DNA of 64,000 bases from Roseivirga sp. BDSF3-8. GTDB lineage: Bacteria; Bacteroidota; Bacteroidia; Cytophagales; Cyclobacteriaceae. The stretch covers positions 1,835,001 to 1,899,000 of the forward strand of contig NZ_JBGNFV010000001.1 in the NCBI RefSeq assembly GCF_041449215.1, written 5' to 3'. The notes beneath the pieces are model-generated. The model saw only the letters and a list, made by a program, of their open reading frames with translations, searched no databases and was not told the DNA's origin. The position numbers and the translations under genes were made by a program. Each line of letters begins with the position of its first letter. Within the stretch, counting starts at the first letter, position 1. This document shows positions 52,710-61,970 of this stretch, one piece after another.

Positions 52710-53849
52710 CTACACCACCGCCTCTATCCGTTCCAAAATATACCCGTGGCTTATTCGCTCCTGCTCCAGTCTCAGATTATACATGCCCAGGTAGCGGTGC
52801 ATAAGTGCCTCCTCTGTTGTGAGGCGTGGCAGGCTGACTACCGATGACCTTTTTCCTGCCGTCACAAATTCCTTAAAAGCTCTGAAAGTGCCCTTATCCA
52901 TCATCATAGATATTGTCTCAGAATAGTGCCTCCTTACCTGGTTAAGAATTTCAAAGCCGTGAACATCCAGGTCCCCCCAGTAGATCACTTCAGCCCCCTT
53001 AAGCCAGGTCAGGTGCTTTAGTAAACCCGCACGGTAGCCATGCCCCCAGATTGCCACCGTATCCGGCATGGGCGGCAGCGTAAGGAAAGTCATTTTATTC
53101 TCTGAGATGATCACGCGCCTGGGGCGAATACTCAAATCGGCCATCTGGCTTACGGGCAGCGCAAGGTCTGTAAGCTGCCCCGCTATAGCCATCCCCTCAT
53201 CCAGTACCCTCATACGCATAAGGGGCTCATCGTATAAGAGCCCGAAGCGGACAGGAAACTTCTTATCTTCTGAGCAAACCGTCACAGGGGCCACCACTTC
53301 CAGGAGCACGCTGATGATAGCTTCGTTCTCTTCTATAAACTTGGTGTGGACAGGGATTGGAAGCTCACGTATGTAATAGCGGTTAGCCTCATGGTTTTCT
53401 TTAAACCACTTGCACACCAGAAGTATTTGGGGCCAGTTGCTATGATTGCTTATAACTTTTAAAGGGTACTTCTGCAGCCAGTCCGCAAGGCTTGGAAATT
53501 CCTGAAGGATAAGGCGAACATCTTCTGCAAAGGCCTGGAATTCTTTTTCGGCACTGATAAATTTGAGGTAGTCGGTTTTTGTGTCAAATACGAAGCCCGT
53601 GGGTATGGTCTGCACACCATGGCTACGCGTTTTTCGCTGCTCATAGTCTATTCCGTACCCATACCCTGTCCTTTCTTTGCTATGGGCGATAATAGGCCTG
53701 AGCGCTTCGTGCATGGCCGCAAAGTCCTTAGGGAGCACCTTATTGGCGGGTACCGCTTTAGGAAAAATAGACTCACCAGCTACATGAGCAGAAAGCACCT
53801 GCGGGTATAGGCGCAGGGCTTTCTTTTTTAACTCGTCTACCGTAATCAT
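52710..53849 (-). CDS. jetD: Wadjet subunit JetD (DUF3322/DUF2220, TOPRIM-like nuclease)
   Basis: A 379-residue protein whose N-terminal 190 residues fit DUF3322 (IDYEQRKTRSHGVQTIPTGF, NHSNWPQILLVCKWF) and whose C-terminal half fits DUF2220, with the TOPRIM-like acidic motif in AEVIYWGDLDVHGFEILNQVRRHY. In studied Wadjet systems JetD cleaves plasmid DNA once JetABC has extruded it. The start overlaps the jetC stop by four bases (ATGA), so translation is coupled. It is the last gene of the operon. Confidence 0.93.
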   Translation of the reverse strand: MITVDELKKKALRLYPQVLSAHVAGESIFPKAVPANKVLPKDFAAMHEALRPIIAHSKERTGYGYGIDYEQRKTRSHGVQTIPTGFVFDTKTDYLKFISAEKEFQAFAEDVRLILQEFPSLADWLQKYPLKVISNHSNWPQILLVCKWFKENHEANRYYIRELPIPVHTKFIEENEAIISVLLEVVAPVTVCSEDKKFPVRFGLLYDEPLMRMRVLDEGMAIAGQLTDLALPVSQMADLSIRPRRVIISENKMTFLTLPPMPDTVAIWGHGYRAGLLKHLTWLKGAEVIYWGDLDVHGFEILNQVRRHYSETISMMMDKGTFRAFKEFVTAGKRSSVVSLPRLTTEEALMHRYLGMYNLRLEQERISHGYILERIEAVV

Positions 53850-56800
53850 GAAGCTACCTCCTCCTGCTCAGCCCGGTACGCATCACGCTGCTGCTGGTAC
53901 TCCAGTATTGACATATTATGCACGATAGAGTCGCGGTTATTACGCCGCTGCACATAGTGCACATGGCTGATGTAGGGCTCTACAATGGCCACTTCCTCAG
54001 ATTTGGCAGGGGAGACCACCATAAGCTGCAGGTTAAGCTGCTTCACCAGGTCCATAAGGTATTTCGCCTTTTCATCATCCTGCTTGCTAAAAGCTTCATC
54101 TACACAGATAAAGCGGAAGCTGTCAGTGTTGAGCCCTCCGCTACTGCTGTGCAGGCCAAACTGGTACGCAATAGCACTGCCCAATATGGTATAAGTGAGC
54201 TGCGCACTTTCGCCACCGCTCAGCTTTTCCGTGCCCGTATACGTCCTGAAGGTTTTGTGGTCCTCCTTGTAGTGCTCTACCGCAATAAACTTAAGCCAGT
54301 TACGCACATCCAGCAGCTTCTCCCTGTTAGCCTCGTTTTCTTCCAGCTCATCCAGCAGACTTCTGATCTTGTTAAAAGCCTCTTCCAGAATATTCTCATC
54401 CTGGGTCCGTTCATAATGCCCCACATCAGGCTTCCAGTCCTGCAGCTTAAACTTCAGGTCTTTTATGTCTTTCGTATAGTCATTATCTACCCTCAGCTGG
54501 ATATACGTAGCAGGGTTCGCTTTAAAAGGGATGGCCTTTAGGGACTTATTCAGTTCATCTATATTGTTCCTGATCCCATCTTCCTGCTGGTTTAGCCAAG
54601 AGCTGAAGCTCGTCATCTGGGTGATCATCTCATTGTTAAGGTACTTCTCAAAATCCTCCCTGTACTTCGCCAGCTCTTCACTTTCTATTTTTTCCAGCAA
54701 GTCCAGGTAGTCACCCACATATTCCGGCTCTTCGCCTAGCAGGTGCGTGTCCGTATTCCAGTCAGCAAACAGCTTTGTGACTTCCTGGTCCGGATTTTTA
54801 AACTTACGCATAGCAGCCGCCATGCTGTTAGTAAGGCTACTGAGCGCATTAGTTAACTTAGTCAGTTCGCGGATAAGCTTGCCCTGCAAGATGCCCCTCC
54901 TGCTTTCCAGCCCCTCTAAGGCCAGGTCTTTCAGGTCAGGGTGCTTTTCTTCAAAGGCGGTAATGTTGCCTTCTGCCGGTGTATGGGCTATGGTTTCCAG
55001 GTGGCTTCTACTACCACGTAGTGCCTGTCTCTTATTCTCTATATCCGTCTCCAGGCGGCCGCTCCTCCTGTTGGTTTCGTTGATTTTTTCCTCTATTTCC
55101 TTTATCCGGGCCTTTAGCTCGTCCACCTGCCGTTTCATCTCCCTCACCTTATCATTGGTCGCCCGTAGCCGTTCAATTTCTTCGTTGTTTTTTCTTTTTT
55201 CTAATTCGTATTGTGCCCAGTTTATCTCATGGTAACTTTTGAAACGCAGCAGCTCATTCCAGCTTTCTTTTCGCTGTTCCAGGCTTTTTTTGTCGTGGCT
55301 TAGGGTATCAAGCTTTTGCTCGCTATGCTTTATCTGGTCCTCCAGAGAAAGCATTTCCTCACGCAGGGCCGCTATCTTTTCTTTATTGTCCCAGCCCAGT
55401 ACATAATGCTGGCGGCTCTTCACCTTTGCGCGGTCGTCTTTTTCATGTCGCCCTACATTCTTAATTAGCCCCTCGCTGGTGAGGGCCATCTTTACACGCC
55501 CAAATTCCTGCAGATCATCCGTACACACATAGTCAAAGCGGTGCTGTATTTCCTGCTCCAGCCACGTCTCATAAGCTGAGCTTTTAAAATCAAGCTTATG
55601 GTAGAGGCGGTTAGCTTCCGGCAGCGCATCAAAGCTCAGCCTTTCTTCCTCCTTATATCGTTGGTACACGATCCGGCCACGCAGGTTATGGGTATTCACG
55701 TATTCATTTACCTCGGTGTAGTACCTATCCGGCACTATCAGCCGCAGGGCAAAGTTATGCAACAGCCGCTCTATCGCACTTTCCCAGCGGCCTTCCGTTT
55801 CTTTTACGCGCATTAGCTCCCCTATAAAAGGAATTTCTTCCTCCGTGGCCCCTGTGTGCTGCAGCAGTTCCTGCCTGATCTCGCTTACCCTGCCCGTTAT
55901 ATTGTTCTTTTGCTGACGAAGGATGCTCAGCTTCCCGGCCATTTCCTTGTAGGCTTCCTGCTGGTCTATGAGTTCCCGGTCTGCTTTCAGGCGCTTTTCG
56001 TAGGTATCTTCAAGCTTTTCGCTTACTTCGGCCAGGGCCTTACTGCCCTGCTGCCGCTGCTCGTCAAACTGCGCTTCATTGGGGGTTCCTATGCCGTCCA
56101 GGTGGCGGGCATGCCGTTGATATTGCTTTAATTTATCTTCGGCAATGACCTTCTGCTGATTGAGTCGTTTGTTTGCCTCTTCCAGGTCTTTAATGTAGCG
56201 CTCTTCTTTGTTGGTTTTTATATCCGCCTCCAGTGAGCTACGCTGCTCGCTCAACTCGTCCTTTGTGTCAGTCAACCGTCCCTGTTCTTCCTCCAAAGCC
56301 TTGTACTCATCATTCTTTTGTTTTAAGTACTCTTCCAGCAGGGTAACGTGGCGGTTAGTAAACCACCACAAGGCCAGGTCCCTGTCCGCTTCCAGCGCTT
56401 CTATATCGGCTCTTACCTTCAGTATGTCGCTATGCTTTTGCTGCACAGGACGTAGCAACTCTATCTGCTTGTGCGCTTTCAGTATCGCCTTGTGCGCCCG
56501 GGATAGCTTTTGGAAGTGGCCCGTTATCCTCCTGAATTCCCCTTCGCTGTCCTTCGGCTCCAGCATGTGGGTGCGGATAAACAGATCCAGGCTACCCAGT
56601 ACCTTCAGCCCAATCGTTTGGTTAAACAAGTCATGCGCCTTTTCACTACGCATGCCAAAGATGTCACGCATATGCGTCGCATACTCCCCGGGCCGGTCCA
56701 TCACCCGGAGCATTTCCCTGCCCGCTTCTTTCGGGTAGCTGTTTTTCAGCCGTTTCTTCCAGAGATTAGAAGAGTCCAGGGGTAGAAAGTCCTTTTCGAT

Positions 56801-57259
56801 GGAGAGCTCTTTATGCGCAATGATAAAACTGCGCTTCATTTCCGATCCCGAAAACCAGCGCACCTGCGCCAGCGTCACAAACCGCTCCTCACTCTTGAAT
56901 GTCGCCAGCAGGATGCTGTGCGTTTTAGCCTTATCGGGTCGTAACCGCTGCACCTCTGTACCCTCTTCACTTTCGGTATTGCCAAACTCACCCAGCACGT
57001 AGCTCTCCTCCGTACGTTCAGTCTTTTTAGTCCCCGCCGTCTGGTTAAAGAAGCGCGCACTCTTCTGTGGCACCAGCAAGGTGAGCAAGCCATCTACCAG
57101 CGTGGTTTTTCCCGAAGCATTCGCCCCCGTAAGCAGCGTGGTTTCTCCGCCCGGCGTAATGCGGTATATGTTACCATCAAAACCACCCCAGTTATACACC
57201 TCAAAAGTATGCAGCCGGTAGCCTGCCTTGGCCGGGTTATCACTGAAGAGACTAAGCAT
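53846..57259 (-). CDS. jetC: Wadjet subunit JetC (SMC-like ATPase)
   Basis: A 1137-residue SMC/MukB-like motor. The N-terminal head carries Walker A GANASGKT at 45-52, and the C-terminal head carries the signature KLSGGESAQLTYTILGSA and Walker B FICVDEAFSKQDD. Long coiled coils (about 280-420 and 640-800, with a hinge-like block between) join the heads. JetC extrudes DNA loops and triggers JetD on small circles. The frame is intact. It overlaps jetB by eight bases. Confidence 0.95.
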   Translation of the reverse strand: MLSLFSDNPAKAGYRLHTFEVYNWGGFDGNIYRITPGGETTLLTGANASGKTTLVDGLLTLLVPQKSARFFNQTAGTKKTERTEESYVLGEFGNTESEEGTEVQRLRPDKAKTHSILLATFKSEERFVTLAQVRWFSGSEMKRSFIIAHKELSIEKDFLPLDSSNLWKKRLKNSYPKEAGREMLRVMDRPGEYATHMRDIFGMRSEKAHDLFNQTIGLKVLGSLDLFIRTHMLEPKDSEGEFRRITGHFQKLSRAHKAILKAHKQIELLRPVQQKHSDILKVRADIEALEADRDLALWWFTNRHVTLLEEYLKQKNDEYKALEEEQGRLTDTKDELSEQRSSLEADIKTNKEERYIKDLEEANKRLNQQKVIAEDKLKQYQRHARHLDGIGTPNEAQFDEQRQQGSKALAEVSEKLEDTYEKRLKADRELIDQQEAYKEMAGKLSILRQQKNNITGRVSEIRQELLQHTGATEEEIPFIGELMRVKETEGRWESAIERLLHNFALRLIVPDRYYTEVNEYVNTHNLRGRIVYQRYKEEERLSFDALPEANRLYHKLDFKSSAYETWLEQEIQHRFDYVCTDDLQEFGRVKMALTSEGLIKNVGRHEKDDRAKVKSRQHYVLGWDNKEKIAALREEMLSLEDQIKHSEQKLDTLSHDKKSLEQRKESWNELLRFKSYHEINWAQYELEKRKNNEEIERLRATNDKVREMKRQVDELKARIKEIEEKINETNRRSGRLETDIENKRQALRGSRSHLETIAHTPAEGNITAFEEKHPDLKDLALEGLESRRGILQGKLIRELTKLTNALSSLTNSMAAAMRKFKNPDQEVTKLFADWNTDTHLLGEEPEYVGDYLDLLEKIESEELAKYREDFEKYLNNEMITQMTSFSSWLNQQEDGIRNNIDELNKSLKAIPFKANPATYIQLRVDNDYTKDIKDLKFKLQDWKPDVGHYERTQDENILEEAFNKIRSLLDELEENEANREKLLDVRNWLKFIAVEHYKEDHKTFRTYTGTEKLSGGESAQLTYTILGSAIAYQFGLHSSSGGLNTDSFRFICVDEAFSKQDDEKAKYLMDLVKQLNLQLMVVSPAKSEEVAIVEPYISHVHYVQRRNNRDSIVHNMSILEYQQQRDAYRAEQEEVAS

Positions 57260-57857
57260 GTTCCTCGAGTTTTTCTTTAAAGTACTGTAGCTGTTCCGGC
57301 GTTACCCGGGCCTTTATTATGCGGCGCACCTGGTAGATGTAGTCATCCTCATGAGGAAAATTACCGTTAACGCATTTCAAAAACCCCATCTCATCCATAT
57401 GCTTTATATGCCTGCCAAGGTTTTTGATGAACTTGCGCTGGTCATGACTTTCTTTGAAAAACATCTCCACCCGGTCCCTGAAGTCCTTTGGAGTGATATA
57501 AAGCTCTCGGGAGCTCACATCCGCACTCGCATCAAAGTCATCCAGCCACTCACGCAGCAGCACGCAGGTAAGAGAGTCTTCGTAGGTAAGGCTTCTGCGG
57601 GTGATCAGACTCACCATTACCTGGCCTTCATCATCCTCCATCTGCCGCAGGTAAGCATAGCCCTCGCGCTCATCTTTCACCAGTTCCAGCCCTATTTTGC
57701 TCACGTACTCCCTTATCGGCACCTCATATAAGGTTAGGGTCTCCCACAGGTCTTTTTTTTCATCGTATAGCACCTCTTTCAGTAGCCTCGCCACTACCTG
57801 GGCATAAGGCGCAGGCTGCAGGCCCGTATTTGTAAGGGTATCGTTTGTATGATCCAT
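57252..57857 (-). CDS. jetB: Wadjet subunit JetB (DUF4194, kleisin-associated KITE-like)
   Basis: A 201-residue winged-helix protein of the DUF4194 family (KLLKEVLYDEKKDLWETL, YAYLRQMEDDEGQVM, SLTCVLLREWLDDFDA, FIKNLGRHIKHMDEMGFL), the KITE-like subunit that joins JetA to JetC. It starts five bases after the jetA stop and overlaps jetC, in the standard order. Confidence 0.93.
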   Translation of the reverse strand: MDHTNDTLTNTGLQPAPYAQVVARLLKEVLYDEKKDLWETLTLYEVPIREYVSKIGLELVKDEREGYAYLRQMEDDEGQVMVSLITRRSLTYEDSLTCVLLREWLDDFDASADVSSRELYITPKDFRDRVEMFFKESHDQRKFIKNLGRHIKHMDEMGFLKCVNGNFPHEDDYIYQVRRIIKARVTPEQLQYFKEKLEEHA

Positions 57858-57862
57858 ATTGC

Positions 57863-59332
57863 TTATCGGGTAAATAGTATGCGGGGCGTGTCCAGGTACT
57901 TCATGCGCTCAGCGTCATACAGTATGTGGTCCCGCTCTTCTCTTATAGTAATCGCCTTTAGCTTAGGTGAATGACTCAGGCCTATATAAGCCAGTAACTC
58001 CGCCAGCCCTTTGGTAAGAGGCTGTTCCTCCACTATCCTGGCCAGCGTGATCTGGTCATGATGCTGCAGCATATGCTTAATCGTTCTTATCAGCTCCTCT
58101 TTATTGATGGCCTCATCCCGGTATATACGGGCCAGGCCATCCAGCTCCGTCAGGTCGTTATCCGCTACCTTCGGATTAGACGTATAGTGACTTTCACGTG
58201 GTTTATCCGCCAGCGCCCTTTCCACCGGCAGATGTATCCGGGGCAGCTCGTCTATCTCCAGAAAAGTCTCTTCTTTCAGCGCATCCGGGTCAGTCCTCAG
58301 CGCCAGGTGGCGTATACTGCCTATCAGCTCCCGTATCTTTTTCTTCTCCTGTAGCTCTTTGGCCACCACCTCCCTGCTCAGCTTATCCGCCAGCATGTCA
58401 TTCTTTTCCATTACACGCCGTCCTGCCCTATAAAGCAGGTTCTTTATTTGCCGCAGAGAGCGATTAGGCACCTCTATGCCGCGCTGCTCCAGCAGCACGT
58501 ACATCTGCTCTATCTGCTCTTTTAGCTGTTGCTGGCTGTGCGAGTCCAGCATAAATTTCCAGAACTCGCGGAAGCTACGGCCCTGGTCGGTGCCCTGCAG
58601 CTCCGTAAGCGCGTCAAAGGTCGCTCCCAGCAGCCCCCCTTTGCTCAGGCCCTCCGTTTCCTGCCGCTCGTACAGCCGCCGCGTAATATCCCTGAAGTTG
58701 TCTTCTACCTCCTTAAAGTCCCCCAGCAACTCACCGGCCAGGCGCGTTATGTCTTCGTAGCGACTTTTTACCTGGTAGTCCTCAAAGGTAGGCACTACAT
58801 CATCCACCTGCAGCCGGCGCATCTGCTCATCTATTTCACGTTTCTGCCTTTGCAGTTCCTCCAGCCTGCGCTCCCGGTCAGGGTCCGCCTTCTCTATCAG
58901 GTCATTCAGCTTATGAAACAGATCCTGAAACCGACTCTCCGCCCCTACAAACTCACGCTCCCGCAGGTTCTCTATTACCTGAAAAGCCTTTTCCGCATAC
59001 TGGCTCAATAGCACATGAGGCTTCTTCGTACTTTCTTCTATTATCGTGTTCAGATAACCTTCACTGATCCACCTTTCCAGGTACATTTTAGCTTTTTCGG
59101 CATAGGAAGAGATCTCCCGCTCATCCTCATCATAGTACTCCAGCCGCTCCAGGTAGCGCGTAAGGCTGGTCTCCATCAGGTCTATCGGCTGGCTATACTG
59201 GCCGGTTTCTTTAAAGCTCTGGTAGAGAAAGCTAAGAATAAGCGGCATCTGACGCATACGCAGTAGCTTAAGCGCCTTATTGCTGCCATGCAGCAGTAGC
59301 AGATCTTGATAATGGTAGAGCTGGTCTGACAC
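57863..59332 (-). CDS. jetA: Wadjet subunit JetA (DUF3375, kleisin-like)
   Basis: A 489-residue DUF3375 protein, the kleisin subunit of the type I system. It begins at a GTG (complement 59330-59332), since no ATG fits. Features are LLLLHGSNKALKLLRMRQMPLILSFLYQSFKE near the start, the SRYEDITRLAGELLGDFKEVEDNFR helix in the middle and a C-terminal winged-helix region. First gene of the operon, with a promoter box about 45 bases upstream. All four subunits are intact. Confidence 0.93.
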   Translation of the reverse strand: MSDQLYHYQDLLLLHGSNKALKLLRMRQMPLILSFLYQSFKETGQYSQPIDLMETSLTRYLERLEYYDEDEREISSYAEKAKMYLERWISEGYLNTIIEESTKKPHVLLSQYAEKAFQVIENLREREFVGAESRFQDLFHKLNDLIEKADPDRERRLEELQRQKREIDEQMRRLQVDDVVPTFEDYQVKSRYEDITRLAGELLGDFKEVEDNFRDITRRLYERQETEGLSKGGLLGATFDALTELQGTDQGRSFREFWKFMLDSHSQQQLKEQIEQMYVLLEQRGIEVPNRSLRQIKNLLYRAGRRVMEKNDMLADKLSREVVAKELQEKKKIRELIGSIRHLALRTDPDALKEETFLEIDELPRIHLPVERALADKPRESHYTSNPKVADNDLTELDGLARIYRDEAINKEELIRTIKHMLQHHDQITLARIVEEQPLTKGLAELLAYIGLSHSPKLKAITIREERDHILYDAERMKYLDTPRILFTR

Positions 59333-59349
59333 GTAAAGCTGTTAAGGTT

Positions 59350-59373
59350 CGTGGTCTAATTTACGAAACCACG
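59350..59373. promoter_or_regulatory. Inverted repeat at the predicted jetA transcription start
   Basis: CGTGGT (59350-59355) and ACCACG (59368-59373) lie immediately downstream of the -7 box, an ideal position for a repressor to block the defence operon. Confidence 0.4.
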
Positions 59374-59375
59374 GT

Positions 59376-59383
59376 CAAAAGTA
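59376..59383 (-). promoter_or_regulatory. Candidate -7 box of the Wadjet operon
   Basis: Minus-strand TACTTTTG matches TAnnTTTG exactly, the same box as in the tRNA promoter, 44 bases before the GTG of jetA. No -33 TTTG is seen. Confidence 0.55.
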
Positions 59384-59658
59384 GCGCCGCTATGTAGGGT
59401 GGGTGTAGGGTATTGTCCAATTTTATTGTGATTTAGCCAGGAGCCTCTCGAATTGGAAACGGTTTGTAGTTATGCTGAAATTTTTTAGATTTATTCTATA
59501 ATCTGGATAAGATTCATTTGCCCGAATATCAGGCCTAATTTATAACGAAGAATATGACAAGAAGACCACAACAAAAACCTGAGGATGCGAGAAATAATGG
59601 CGTAAAAACCACTGAAATTTATAGGCCTGATTCGCATCAAGATAATTAGTGCCATCAA

Positions 59659-59745
59659 AAGTCCATTGGATGATTTTCAACGTCTGAGCTGATCTAAGTA
59701 TATTGTAAATGAACGGGATCGGGTTTGTTTATTCGGATGTTATGC
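59659..59745 (+). repeat. Repeat C, copy 1, upstream of the broken ATPase gene
   Basis: Shares AAGTCCAT, AACGTCTGAGCTGAT, TATATTGTAAAT and a T-rich tail with 61258-61355. Both copies end about 25 bases before a small gene. The rest of 59384-59770 shows no gene. Confidence 0.75.
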
Positions 59746-59770
59746 CCAAGCAAAATAGAGACCTACGATT

Positions 59771-60052
59771 ATGAAAAGTAATGCAAAAGAATATTTAAAA
59801 GAATTTGCTACCTCTCAACATGATTGGTTAAAAGCTCTTATTTATGATTCTATTGAATCAAATGGGAATATATCAAATGAGAGAAAAAACGAAATATTCA
59901 GCCATTTAACAAATGGCACTAACTTAAATATTACAGAACCAAATCTAAGTAACTAAACTACTGATTCTGAGATTCGACTTACAAAACTAATTCATAAAAG
60001 TGGAGTAAATGCTTTAAAAGAAAACCAGACGATAAAGTTCTCTAACGTTTAG
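59771..60052 (+). pseudogene. N-terminal fragment of an AAA/RloC-like ATPase, with nonsense codon
   Basis: A 61-residue frame ends at TAA (59954-59956), but the same frame continues for 31 more codons (DSEIRLTKLIHKSGVNALKENQTIKFSNV) and stops inside repeat A copy 5. The combined sequence looks like the start of a large AAA-type ATPase of the kind found in RloC/PrrC-like defence genes, in which GVNALxxNQxIxF precedes a Walker A. No Walker A is present. The gene was cut by the repeat junction and also carries a nonsense change. This family call is from memory of the pattern. Confidence 0.55.
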
Positions 60053-60195
60053 TTTAAGCGTTTTGCTCGTCCAGAAAAGATTGGACTAAAACTGCAGACT
60101 GATGGTGTTCCCGCTGATGTTGGATGTATATTGTTACAGTCTGCTGGTTTGTACTTCAGGGAGTTCACTGCGTGACGCGCTTGACACAAGCTCCG
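60049..60195 (+). repeat. Dispersed repeat family A, copy 5
   Basis: Full-length except for the last bases. It joins directly to the broken ATPase frame, which stops within its first bases. Confidence 0.87.
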
Positions 60196-60225
60196 GGCGT
60201 TGTATCATATTAATAGTAAACCAGA

Positions 60226-60954
60226 ATGGCTTCTAAGATAAAAAGCTTACTGCTTCCTCTTTTGGCAATCCTTCTAAGTGGACTTGCATTGATAGGGAAT
60301 CTGTCATTAACGAATGTTTTTCAATTCATAGTTTCAGTAGTTGGTATCGCTGCAGGTATTGCGTTCTTCGTCAATAAAAATTACTTCTACCCTCTCATAC
60401 AAGCCTGGATTTACGGACAGTTCCCTGCTTTCAACAGAGTTACCCAATCGGCATCCGAAAACGGAGGGACTTTAGAACTTCATCCAATACTTGATGGTGG
60501 GCAGCATTATACCTTTGATCTTGGCTTGACCTTCGCTAATTCGGACGGATACCTCGACCTTAAAATTAACATTCTTCCGCTTGCGTTTCTATTTCTATTC
60601 AAGTTTTTACAGAGTTCAGATTTGATTGGTCGAAGACTGATAATTACAAACTCAAGAAAAGATAATAAACTAGGAGACATCTTTCCATTAGAGGGAACTA
60701 TCAGCGAGACGTTTAGCCTGGGGGAAGAGAAAAACTGGTTTCACGCTGAATTAGACGAACCATTTGAGTACGAAGGAAATTCTTATCAAGACTTATTGAT
60801 CCGATCGAGAGAAGGAGATATGTATAAACCGGGGAAAGGGAAATACTCATATTTACGACTCGTAAGTGCCCCGAAGCTTTTAGCAGAAAAAGAAAATGGT
60901 ATTTCAAAAGATCGTTTTCCTTATGTCAATTGGGCCAAAGTTGAAGTAAACTAA
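60226..60954 (+). CDS. Hypothetical membrane protein
   Basis: A 242-residue protein with two hydrophobic segments at residues 7-26 and 30-47 and another near 112-128 (LPLAFLFLFKFLQ). The rest is soluble, with beta strands such as GRRLIITNSRKDNKLGDIFPLEG. No family was recognised. It starts 30 bases after repeat A copy 5 on the same strand and is followed by repeat B, so it looks like cargo of the repeat-flanked island. Confidence 0.65.
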   Translation: MASKIKSLLLPLLAILLSGLALIGNLSLTNVFQFIVSVVGIAAGIAFFVNKNYFYPLIQAWIYGQFPAFNRVTQSASENGGTLELHPILDGGQHYTFDLGLTFANSDGYLDLKINILPLAFLFLFKFLQSSDLIGRRLIITNSRKDNKLGDIFPLEGTISETFSLGEEKNWFHAELDEPFEYEGNSYQDLLIRSREGDMYKPGKGKYSYLRLVSAPKLLAEKENGISKDRFPYVNWAKVEVN

Positions 60955-61084
60955 GAGAATACTGTGTAAACCTCCCTCAAAACTGAACTGTTGAAAAGCA
61001 GCCTTATCTTAAGCACCGGAAAAATCAATCTCTCCATACCTACTCCACCATCACCCGCGGCAGGTTCTGCGGGAGGCGGGTGAG

Positions 61085-61245
61085 CCCCCACTGTCGCAAG
61101 CGTCCCGTTTTAACTCCTTCGGAGCTTGTGACAAACTGTACTACTGTAGCTTCAGTGCACGACCGGAGGAGCACAGTCCCATAGGGGTTGAACCGGATAC
61201 CTGCACCAGGGTAGGTGGTTTAGTGGGCTTTGCGTAGGAGCCACC
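61085..61245 (+). repeat. Dispersed repeat family B, copy 1
   Basis: Starts CCCCCACTGTCGCAAGCG and ends GGAGCCACC. Includes 25 bases that are the reverse of the repeat A copy 3 tail. Confidence 0.82.
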
Positions 61246-61257
61246 TAGCACAGTCAG

Positions 61258-61355
61258 AAGTCCATATGATAATTCGTAACGTCTGAGCTGATTTAATTAT
61301 ATTGTAAATTAATTGGTCTGAATTCATTTATTCAGATCTTATCTGTCATTACCGA
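61258..61355 (+). repeat. Repeat C, copy 2, upstream of the lipoprotein gene
   Basis: See the shared blocks of copy 1. It lies between repeat B copy 1 and the lipoprotein start. Confidence 0.75.
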
Positions 61356-61378
61356 ACTAAAAAACATTGAATTTTAAA

Positions 61379-61885
61379 ATGAGAAAACTAACATTTGGAC
61401 TTATTCTTCTACTTTCTGGATGTGTATCTACTAACATTACATCTAACAAAGCACCAGGTTATACCGGAAAAATAGAACGACTTTACATTATGGTAAGAGG
61501 CTCTGATAGTGCAAAACCATTCTTTAACTCCTTTAATAACTCATTGAGTGAATCTTTGAAAAGTAGAGGAATAGAAACCAGTTATTATTACTTTGACCCA
61601 TTGTCGTTGGAAAATGAAGATGACGTCATGAATAAGATCAATGAATTTGGACCTAACCTTGTGATGATGATTCAACAAACTGAATCTAGAAGTACAATGA
61701 ATCAGTATGGATGGGGTTCAACGAACACAGGAGGAACATTTGATATTAAATTATTGGAACCCGATTCAAAGTCGCCAGTTTGGAGAGCTAACCTGAAAGC
61801 AGATGCGCAATTTGGATTAACTGAATCAGCAAGAAGGTCTTCTGAAAAGTTAATAGAAAAGTTAATCTTGGATAAGCTATTGTAA
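61379..61885 (+). CDS. Hypothetical lipoprotein
   Basis: The ATG at 61379 opens a lipoprotein signal (MRKLTFGLILLLSGC, Cys 15), 168 residues. The mature part has alternating strands and helices (KIERLYIMVRGSDSAKPFFN ... VMMIQQTESRSTMNQYGW ... KLLEPDSKSPVWRANLKAD), reminiscent of small outer-membrane-associated lipoproteins with a DUF4136-like fold, but not certain. It is flanked by repeats C and B. Confidence 0.7.
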   Translation: MRKLTFGLILLLSGCVSTNITSNKAPGYTGKIERLYIMVRGSDSAKPFFNSFNNSLSESLKSRGIETSYYYFDPLSLENEDDVMNKINEFGPNLVMMIQQTESRSTMNQYGWGSTNTGGTFDIKLLEPDSKSPVWRANLKADAQFGLTESARRSSEKLIEKLILDKLL

Positions 61886-61970
61886 AAAACAGATAACATA
61901 TGCTATGAATGAATGGGGTTTTATCGGTCAGGATATTTTCTTGGGGATTGGAAAGTCGGGGACGTCTACG

